Shown piece after piece: positions 56,920 to 64,000 of a stretch of 64,000 nucleotides of DNA. Numbering within the stretch: the first letter of the stretch is position 1; each line of letters begins with the position of its first letter. Below the pieces are notes generated by a model. The model was not told where the DNA came from. It searched no databases and saw nothing but the letters and a program-made list of their open reading frames with translations. This DNA comes from Amycolatopsis bartoniae (GTDB lineage: Bacteria; Actinomycetota; Actinomycetes; Mycobacteriales; Pseudonocardiaceae), in contig NZ_JACHWH010000001.1 in the NCBI RefSeq assembly GCF_014191255.1, positions 2,108,001 through 2,172,000 of the forward strand, read 5' to 3'. Made by a program: the position numbers and the translations under genes.

Positions 56920-57132
56920 ATGACGAACAACGTGAACACCATCAAGAAGCTTCGCCGCTCCACCTCGGACCGCATGGTCTCCGGCGTCTGCGGCGGCTGG
57001 GCCGACTACCTCGGCGTGGACGTGTCGATCCTGCGGATCGCGATGGTCGCGGCGGCCGTCTTCACCGGCGGCGCCGCGGCCATCGTCTACGCCGCGTGCT
57101 GGTTCCTCACTCCGGAGGACAGCGAAGAGTGA
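56920..57132 (+). CDS. PspC-domain membrane protein
   Basis: 70 residues: a cytosolic RSTSDRMVSGVCGGWADYLGVDVSILRI segment of the PspC family, then one long hydrophobic stretch with a helix break and an acidic end (TPEDSEE). Related to envelope-stress anti-sigma-type proteins. Gene is alone, with hairpins after it. Confidence 0.88.
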   Translation: MTNNVNTIKKLRRSTSDRMVSGVCGGWADYLGVDVSILRIAMVAAAVFTGGAAAIVYAACWFLTPEDSEE

Positions 57133-57164
57133 CGTGGCAAGTCGGGACGACCACGCCGAGGGGT

Positions 57165-57210
57165 CCAGGGGGCTTGCCCCCTGGCGGGGGTCTGGGGGTT
57201 CGACCCCCAG
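57165..57210. repeat. Double-hairpin GC repeat after pspC gene
   Basis: Two adjacent stems: CCAGGGGG/CCCCCTGG with loop CTTG (57165-57184) and CTGGGGG/CCCCCAG with loop TTCGA (57192-57210). This CCAGGGGGC...CCCCCAG arrangement resembles REP-like repeats common between actinomycete genes and may end the pspC transcript. Confidence 0.6.
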
Positions 57211-57235
57211 GAGAAACGGGAAGAGAAGAAAAGGC

Positions 57236-57269
57236 GAAGCGCCCCCCTGCGCGAGCAGGGGGGCGCTTC
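57236..57269. terminator. groEL terminator
   Basis: A perfect 15-bp stem (GAAGCGCCCCCCTGC and complement) with a GNRA loop (GCGA), followed by a U-rich tract on the minus strand. It lies 20 bases past the groEL stop, in the convergent gap with pspC. Confidence 0.9.
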
Positions 57270-57288
57270 TTCTCGAACGAGCGGACTG

Positions 57289-59049
<1,761 letters not shown>

Positions 59050-59068
59050 TCACCGTCCCGACCTCTGT

Positions 59069-59095
59069 CTGGCACTCGACGGTGCCGAGTGCCAA
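59069..59095. promoter_or_regulatory. CIRCE operator 1 (HrcA site) of groEL
   Basis: CTGGCACTC-9-GAGTGCCAA matches the CIRCE repeat TTAGCACTC-N9-GAGTGCTAA with a substituted first and penultimate base. It lies 149-175 bases before the groEL start. Confidence 0.9.
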
Positions 59096-59103
59096 TGTCG
59101 TGT

Positions 59104-59130
59104 TTAGCACTCTCCCCCCGAGAGTGCAAG
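59104..59130. promoter_or_regulatory. CIRCE operator 2 (HrcA site) of groEL
   Basis: TTAGCACTC-9-GAGTGCAAG; the left arm is the full consensus. It ends 9 bases before the stop codon of the kinase gene, so the groEL promoter region is squeezed between groEL and the kinase. Confidence 0.9.
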
Positions 59131-59139
59131 AACCGCTGC

Positions 59140-60534
59140 TCAGGCCGAGGGACGGATGGAGATCGTGGCGGGTGGCCGGGCGCCCGAGGACGGCCCAGCG
59201 GTGGCCCCACCGGTCGGTCCGACCGGGATGTCCGGCGCGGTGGTCTCCGGCGTCCCGCCGCCCCCGTTCCCGGCCAGGAGGACGGCCGTGACCACCCCGG
59301 CGGCCACGACGAGCGCGCCGAGCAGCAGCCACAGCCACAGGAGGCTCTTCTTCTTTGCGGGTTGCTGCTGCGGATAGCCGTAGGGGTTGCCGAAGGGAGG
59401 CGTGGAGTACCCGGACGAGTGACCCCCGTAGCCCGGCTGCTGCTGTGGATAGGGCTGTGGATACTGGGGCGGCTGCTGGGGATGCTGCTGTCCCCAGGCG
59501 GGCTGCTGCCCGTAACCGGACGGGTGATCGGCCTGCCGCGGCCACTGCTCGGTCGGCCGCGCCCATCCGCCCTGCTGCTGCCACTGCTGCGGAGACTGCT
59601 GAGGCTGCTGACCCGGGTGCGGCTGCTGCTGGGTCGGCTGCTCGCCGAACGGATCGGGCTGCTGTCGCTGCGGCTGCCCGTCGCCCTGCGCCGCGGGCCC
59701 GAGCGCCTTGCGCGCGGCCGCGATCAGCTCACCGCAGCTGTCGAACCGGTCCGCGGGGTTCTTCGCCATGCCCCGCCGGATGACGTCGTCGACCGACGGC
59801 GGCAGCGACGCCACCCGCGACACCGCGGGCGGCTCGCCCGCCAGATGCCCCTTGATGACCGTCGGCACGTCGCCGGTGAACGGCGGGCCGCCGGTGAGGC
59901 ACGCGTAGAGCACACAGGCGAGCGCGTACTGGTCCGTCCGGCCGTCGAGCGGCTCGCCGCGCAGGTGCTCCGGCGCGGCGTACGTCGGCGACCCGAGGAA
60001 GTCACCGCCCCGCGTGCGGTGCCCCGTCGCGCCCCGGCGGGTCAGCCCGAAGTCGGCGACGTACACGTGCTCGCGCGCCGACTCGCGACTCGTCACCAGC
60101 ACGTTGGCCGGTTTGACGTCGAGGTGGACCAGGCCGCGGCTGTGCAGGCTGTCCAACGCGTCCGCGACCTGGTCCAGCAGGCGCAGCGCGCGGGCGGGCG
60201 ACATCGGCCCCGCCGAGATCAGGCTCGCCAGGTCCGCACCGTCCACCAGCCGCATGGCGATGTAGTGCATGCCGTCGATCTCGCCGAAGTCGTACAGGGG
60301 AACGACGTTGGCGTGGTCGATGGCCGAGGTGTTGCGTGCCTCGTCGACGAACCGCTCGCGGAACTCGGCGTCGGCACCGAGGTGCTCACCGATCACCTTC
60401 AAGGCGACCTTGCGCCCGAGCCGGACGTCAGTCGCCCTGTACATGACACTCATGCCGCCCTTGCCGAGCACTCCGTCTATGCGGTAGTTGCCCAGCCGGC
60501 GACCGGTGAGGTCCCCCGAGACATCGCCTGTCAC
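59140..60534 (-). CDS. Membrane Ser/Thr protein kinase with Q/P-rich linker
   Basis: 464 residues. Kinase domain about 15-275: GKGGMSVMYRA (Gly loop), VALKVIGE (Lys), HLDVKPANV in the catalytic loop (HLD instead of HRD), ADFGL and APEHL. Residues about 285-395 are a Gln/Pro-rich low-complexity linker, then one membrane segment (LLWLWLLLGALVVAAGVVTAVLLAG) and a short extracellular Thr/Pro tail of about 40 residues without PASTA repeats. The catalytic Arg change fits a kinase not needing activation-loop phosphorylation (inference). It follows the csp gene by 23 bases. Confidence 0.92.
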   Translation of the reverse strand: MTGDVSGDLTGRRLGNYRIDGVLGKGGMSVMYRATDVRLGRKVALKVIGEHLGADAEFRERFVDEARNTSAIDHANVVPLYDFGEIDGMHYIAMRLVDGADLASLISAGPMSPARALRLLDQVADALDSLHSRGLVHLDVKPANVLVTSRESAREHVYVADFGLTRRGATGHRTRGGDFLGSPTYAAPEHLRGEPLDGRTDQYALACVLYACLTGGPPFTGDVPTVIKGHLAGEPPAVSRVASLPPSVDDVIRRGMAKNPADRFDSCGELIAAARKALGPAAQGDGQPQRQQPDPFGEQPTQQQPHPGQQPQQSPQQWQQQGGWARPTEQWPRQADHPSGYGQQPAWGQQHPQQPPQYPQPYPQQQPGYGGHSSGYSTPPFGNPYGYPQQQPAKKKSLLWLWLLLGALVVAAGVVTAVLLAGNGGGGTPETTAPDIPVGPTGGATAGPSSGARPPATISIRPSA

Positions 60535-60557
60535 ACAGCGCAGCCTAGCGCCAGTGC

Positions 60558-60764
60558 TCAGGACAGTTTGCGAACGTCCGCCGCCTGGCTCCGGCCGTCC
60601 CGACCGGCCTGAATCTCGAACTCGACCTTGTCCCCTTCGTCGAGGGTACGGAATCCGTCGGACTGGATCGCCGAATAATGCACAAATACGTCAGGGCCTT
60701 CGGGCGATGCGATGAACCCGTAGCCTTTTTCGGAATTGAACCACTTGACCGTGCCGACTGCCAC
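60558..60764 (-). CDS. Cold-shock protein (CspA type)
   Basis: 68 residues, normal Csp length. RNP1 KGYGFIA and RNP2 DVFVHYSAI are intact. It starts at GTG 60764 with GGAGGA upstream; the longer frame is a shadow. It binds single-stranded RNA or DNA. The kinase gene follows 23 bases later in the same direction. Confidence 0.94.
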   Translation of the reverse strand: MAVGTVKWFNSEKGYGFIASPEGPDVFVHYSAIQSDGFRTLDEGDKVEFEIQAGRDGRSQAADVRKLS

Positions 60765-60864
60765 GGCGTCCTCCTTGCCACCAAAGAACACTGGGACCGT
60801 GCCGAACCGGTGTCCCAAGATGGCGATCACGCTACCGGAATAATGGGCGTGAGCAATGGGCAAT

Positions 60865-61479
60865 TCACCGAGATTTACGAGCCTGCACCAGAACGGTCCC
60901 CGGCCCGGCGAAGTCGAGCGCGAGCCCCTCGCCCGTCCGGATCGACTGCGGACCCGACGGATCGACCGCGCGCAGGCGGCACTGGACCGCGTCCGGATAC
61001 GCCAGCAGGTACGGCGGCCGGACGGTGATCAGCTCCCCCGCCTCGATCTTCAACGCGTCCACCGGGCCCGCGCACGCGAGCACGAGCGGCCCGGTTCCGC
61101 TGTAGTGCTCCAGGAAACCGTTGTCACCGCCGAAGAGCGCCTGCAGCGGCTGCCACCCGGGGTCGACGCGGATGGTGGCGGGCCGCGCGAGGAACGCCTG
61201 GCGGTGGACGTTCCAGCCGGACCGCCCGTCCATCTCCAGCGGGTAGACGTCGCCGGGGCCGGCGGGCGCGAGGTCGAGCCAGCCGCCCTCCTTGGGCGCG
61301 GTGAACACGGATGGCTGGCCCTTGCCGTGGGCGCGCAGCCCGCCGCGGGACTGCTGCACCTCGGTGATGCCGAAGCTGCTGGCGAGCAGGGTGTCGGGCA
61401 CGGCCTGCACCGCCTCGCCGGGCGCGAGGCTGATCCGCGCCACGCCGAACGCGGGCGTGTGCCGTGTGTGGACCTGCAC
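60865..61479 (-). CDS. AIM24/TRAP-like family protein
   Basis: 204 residues, beta-rich with repeated Gly/Ala motifs: [62 protein letters not shown]. This pattern fits the AIM24 (DUF124) family of bacterial cytosolic proteins of unknown function. GTG 61479 has a GGGGAGG site upstream and is divergent from moeA with 63 bases between. There are no known catalytic residues. Confidence 0.7.
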   Translation of the reverse strand: MQVHTRHTPAFGVARISLAPGEAVQAVPDTLLASSFGITEVQQSRGGLRAHGKGQPSVFTAPKEGGWLDLAPAGPGDVYPLEMDGRSGWNVHRQAFLARPATIRVDPGWQPLQALFGGDNGFLEHYSGTGPLVLACAGPVDALKIEAGELITVRPPYLLAYPDAVQCRLRAVDPSGPQSIRTGEGLALDFAGPGTVLVQARKSR

Positions 61480-61542
61480 CGAACCTCCCCCGAAGGCTGA
61501 TCGAAACGGGGTGAGTGTCGCACGCGGCGCCGGACGGGCAGG

Positions 61543-62754
61543 ATGGTTCCCGTGGTTTCCGTCGACGAATACCGTGCCGAGATCCGCTCGCTGCTGGGTA
61601 CGGCCCCCGCCGTGGCGCTGCCGTTGCTCGACTGCGCGGGGCTGGTGCTGGCCGAGGACGTGCTCGCGGGGGTTTCCCTGCCGCCGTTCGACAACTCCGC
61701 GATGGACGGGTACGCGGTGCGCGCGGCCGACGTCGCCGGGGCGAGCGCGGACAGCCCGGTGGAGCTGCCCGTGGGCGAGGACATCCCGGCAGGCCGCATC
61801 GATGTGCCCGACCTGCCGCCCGGTACTGCCCACCGGATCATGACGGGCGCCCCGCTGCCGCCGGGTGCGGACAGCGTGGTGATGGTCGAGCGCACCGACG
61901 GCGGCGTCGAGCGCGTGCGCGTCTTCGAGCCGGTCGCGCCGGGCACGCATCTGCGCCGCGTCGGCGAGGACGTCGCCAAGGGCACGGTGGCGCTGACGGC
62001 GGGCACGGTGCTCGGCCCGGCGCAGCTGGGTCTCGCGTCCGCGGTGGGGCTGGCCGAGCTGAACGTGTACCGGCCGCTGCGGGTGCTGGTGGTGTCGACG
62101 GGCACGGAGCTCGTGGTCCCGCCGCAACCGCTGGAGCACGGGCAGATCTACGAGTCCAACAGCATCACGCTCGCCGCCGGGATCCGCGCGCTGGGCTGCG
62201 AGGTCGAGACCGCCATCAGCACCGACGACGTGGGCCTGTTCCGAGACGCCATCGAACCGCGGGTCGGCGAGTTCGACCTCGTCGTCACGTCGGGCGGAGT
62301 GAGCGCGGGCGCGTACGAGGTGGTCAAGGACGCGCTGACCGGGCTGGGCGTGACGTTCAAGAAGGTCGCGATGCAGCCGGGCGGACCACAGGGCAACGGC
62401 CGGTGGAACGGGGTGCCCGTGGTGACGCTGCCCGGCAACCCGGTGAGCGTGCTGGTGTCGTTCGAGGTGTTCCTGCGCCCGGCGCTGCTGGCCGCGCTCG
62501 GCCACCGCGACATCGACCGCCACCGGGTGCGCGCGCGGCTGACGGAGGGCCTGAAGTCCCCGTCCGGTCGGCGTCAGTTCCGCCGCGGCTACTACTGGCA
62601 GCGCGAAGGCCAGGTGACCGGCGAGGTCGGCCCGCGCGGGGGCCCCGGCTCGCACCTGCTCGCGGCGTTCACGCAGGCCAACTGCCTGATCGTGCTGCCG
62701 GAGGACGTCACCGAGGCGCCCGAGGGCACCGAGGTCGACGTGCTCCTCCTTTAG
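61543..62754 (+). CDS. moeA: Molybdopterin molybdotransferase MoeA
   Basis: 403 residues. Early SMDGYAVR-like segment (DNSAMDGYAVRAADV), then RIMTGAPLPPGADSVVMVE, a MoaB/Mog-like domain (LVVSTGTELV, YESNSITLAAGIRALG, VVTSGGVSAGAYEVVKDAL), and a C-terminal beta-barrel (SGRRQFRRGYYW). It inserts molybdate into adenylated molybdopterin. It completes the pathway of the genes at 14-18 kb, and its position before psd matches moeA2 of M. tuberculosis. Confidence 0.95.
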   Translation: MVPVVSVDEYRAEIRSLLGTAPAVALPLLDCAGLVLAEDVLAGVSLPPFDNSAMDGYAVRAADVAGASADSPVELPVGEDIPAGRIDVPDLPPGTAHRIMTGAPLPPGADSVVMVERTDGGVERVRVFEPVAPGTHLRRVGEDVAKGTVALTAGTVLGPAQLGLASAVGLAELNVYRPLRVLVVSTGTELVVPPQPLEHGQIYESNSITLAAGIRALGCEVETAISTDDVGLFRDAIEPRVGEFDLVVTSGGVSAGAYEVVKDALTGLGVTFKKVAMQPGGPQGNGRWNGVPVVTLPGNPVSVLVSFEVFLRPALLAALGHRDIDRHRVRARLTEGLKSPSGRRQFRRGYYWQREGQVTGEVGPRGGPGSHLLAAFTQANCLIVLPEDVTEAPEGTEVDVLLL

Positions 62755-62765
62755 AGTGAGGCACT

Positions 62766-63041
62766 GTGGGCTTCTTCTCGTGGATCATCTTCGGGGCGCT
62801 GGCGGGCTGGGCGGCGAACCTCGTCATCGGCGGCCGGGAGCGGCGTCGGCAGGGCTGCGTGGTCAGCGTGCTGGTCGGGGTGGTCGGCGCGGCGCTCGGC
62901 GGCCTGCTCTACCGGCTCGTGACCGGGCACGAGAAGTCGTTCGAATTCGACTTCCCGAGCTTCGGCGTGGCCGTGCTCGGCTCGGTGGTGCTGCTCGGCG
63001 TCCTGCGGCTGGTGCTGGGCCTGCGTAATCGCGGGAAGTAG
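62766..63041 (+). CDS. GlsB/YeaQ/YmgE-family membrane protein
   Basis: 91 residues: three membrane helices with the family pattern WIIFGALAGWAANLVIGGRERRRQGCVVSVLVGVVGAALGGLLY. Short stress-related membrane proteins of unknown function. It starts at GTG 62766, 11 bases after the moeA stop, so they may share a transcript. Confidence 0.88.
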   Translation: MGFFSWIIFGALAGWAANLVIGGRERRRQGCVVSVLVGVVGAALGGLLYRLVTGHEKSFEFDFPSFGVAVLGSVVLLGVLRLVLGLRNRGK

Positions 63042-63053
63042 TCTACCCTTCAC

Positions 63054-63224
63054 TCACCGTGTCGGCGCTTCGTCGGGGGAAGCGTCGGCACGGCCATTGC
63101 GCACGATCGACACCGCGGTCGCCAGATCCACCAGAGTGGGGATCGGCACGCTCGCAATGTCCCGTCGCCAGCGCTCGAACAGCTCGGCAAGACGCCCTTC
63201 GGGCGAAAAGTCGGGCGCTGTCAT
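63054..63224 (-). CDS. Small hypothetical protein (56 aa)
   Basis: ATG 63224 has an AGAGAGGA site 6 bases upstream. The protein reads MTAPDFSPEGRLAELFERWR then a Leu/Val-rich stretch and an acidic end (DASPDEAPTR). Predicted amphipathic helices, no membrane segment, no known family. It is convergent with the GlsB-like gene, 12 bases apart. The upstream gap 63225-63427 also carries a GTGTTAACAC palindrome (63275-63284) and the psd promoter. Confidence 0.5.
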   Translation of the reverse strand: MTAPDFSPEGRLAELFERWRRDIASVPIPTLVDLATAVSIVRNGRADASPDEAPTR

Positions 63225-63427
63225 GACGGGTCCTCTCTGCTCTTACTACGTTCTGCATCGGCCGAGCTGACTTTGTGTTAACACGCCGCACGTGGATGGG
63301 TTCCCCCTCACAGCCGGGCCCGCCCACGCCGAGCGGTAGCGTGGTTACCCGGACCGGCGAAACGCCACGCCGGAGCCGTCCCGGTCGATACCGATCGGTG
63401 ACCTTTTCAGCTACCTCCGGGAAAGTG

Positions 63428-64000
63428 ATGAGCCCCAAGACGCCGGAGCAGGCGGGCAACCCCGTTGCCCACGCCCTGCAGCTGGCCCGCGAGACCCTCC
63501 CCCCGATGCACCCCGCGGGACGCCCGTTCGTGGCCGGTGGCATCGCCGCCACCCTGCTGCTGCGCAGGTTGTCGAAGCCACTCGGGCTCGTCGGCGGCCT
63601 GGCCACGCTGGCCACGGCGGCCTTCTTCCGCGAGCCGAAGCGCGTGCCGCCGACCCGCGGCGGGCTGGCGCTCGCGTCGGCCGACGGCATCGTGTCGCTC
63701 ATCGAGGAGGCCACGCCGCCGCCCGAGCTGGGCCTGCCCGCCGAGCCGCGGATGCGCGTGAGCGTCTTCCTGTCGGTGTTCGACGTGCACGTCCAGCGCG
63801 CGCCCGCGACCGGTGTCGTCGAGCGCGTCGCGTACCGGCCCGGCAAGTTCCTGTCCGCCGACCTGGACAAGGCCAGCGACGACAACGAACGGAACTCCGT
63901 GCTGGTGCGGACCGTGGACGGGCACGAGCTCGTCGTGGTCCAGATCGCGGGACTCGTGGCCCGCCGCATCTTGTGCGAGATCGCCGAAGGCGACAAACTC
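63428..64000 (+). CDS. psd: Phosphatidylserine decarboxylase, 3' end outside window
   Basis: The first 191 residues are present. Hydrophobic segments (FVAGGIAATLLLRRLSK, GGLATLATAAFFREPKRVPP), then the family core SADGIVSLIE, RVSVFLSVFDVHVQRAPATGVVERVAYRPGKFLSADLDKASDDNERNSV and QIAGLVARRI. The pyruvoyl self-cleavage site lies beyond the edge. It makes phosphatidylethanolamine from phosphatidylserine. Order moeA-psd matches M. tuberculosis Rv0438c-Rv0437c. ATG 63428 or GTG 63425. Confidence 0.93.
   Translation, partial: MSPKTPEQAGNPVAHALQLARETLPPMHPAGRPFVAGGIAATLLLRRLSKPLGLVGGLATLATAAFFREPKRVPPTRGGLALASADGIVSLIEEATPPPELGLPAEPRMRVSVFLSVFDVHVQRAPATGVVERVAYRPGKFLSADLDKASDDNERNSVLVRTVDGHELVVVQIAGLVARRILCEIAEGDKL

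Overview
The window is high-GC DNA (about 70%) with many GTG starts, 1-4 base gene overlaps and strong Shine-Dalgarno sites. The gene content points to a mycolata-related actinomycete, most likely Pseudonocardiaceae (Amycolatopsis-like): four-gene conservons, an Rpf/LysM protein, GroEL with CIRCE sites and no neighbouring groES, XPB helicase, and gene orders shared with Mycobacterium tuberculosis. The genus is inferred, not proven.

Left part (1-22 kb): a core block in an order like M. tuberculosis Rv0861c-Rv0876c: MFS protein, DUF2771-like lipoprotein, cold-shock protein, small membrane protein, moaA, moaD, rpfA, a mogA-moaE fusion, moaC, and an Rv0862c-like protein. Inserted in it are a TetR-R2lox pair, an acyl-CoA ligase, PhzF/YccF genes, two phosphatase-type genes, and a molybdate operon (HTH-Mop regulator, modA, modB, modC). 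Cofactor synthesis (moaA, moaD, mogA-moaE, moaC, with moeA at 61.5 kb), molybdate uptake and a molybdenum-hydroxylase large subunit (54.4 kb) are therefore all in this window.

Middle (22-40.6 kb): a signalling and transport segment separating two genes (Rv0862c-like and XPB) that adjoin in mycobacteria. It holds a full conservon (sensor ATPase, roadblock, DUF742, GTPase), a second roadblock-DUF742 pair whose DUF742 protein has a long repetitive N-terminus, an NMT1/THI5-type ABC importer with a benzoylformate-decarboxylase-like ThDP enzyme, an orphan conservon-type sensor, a second related binding lipoprotein, and a TetR/FAD-monooxygenase pair.

Right part (40.6-57 kb): XPB helicase, several divergent regulator/enzyme pairs with clear palindromic operators, an RpiR-MHS transporter-M20 peptidase unit, menC, and an IS110-family element. 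A repeat of about 540 bp occurs twice in opposite orientation (8.2-8.7 kb and 52.6-54.4 kb), each time between convergent genes. The second copy is split by the IS110 element, so the first copy shows the empty target site. The noncoding end of the IS contains short matches to its own target and ends, as expected for a bridge RNA.

Right end (57-64 kb): groEL with two CIRCE operators, a Ser/Thr kinase, a cold-shock gene, an AIM24-like gene, moeA, a GlsB-type membrane protein and a truncated psd, similar to the Rv0437c-Rv0440 neighbourhood. I saw no tRNA, rRNA, CRISPR or prophage.
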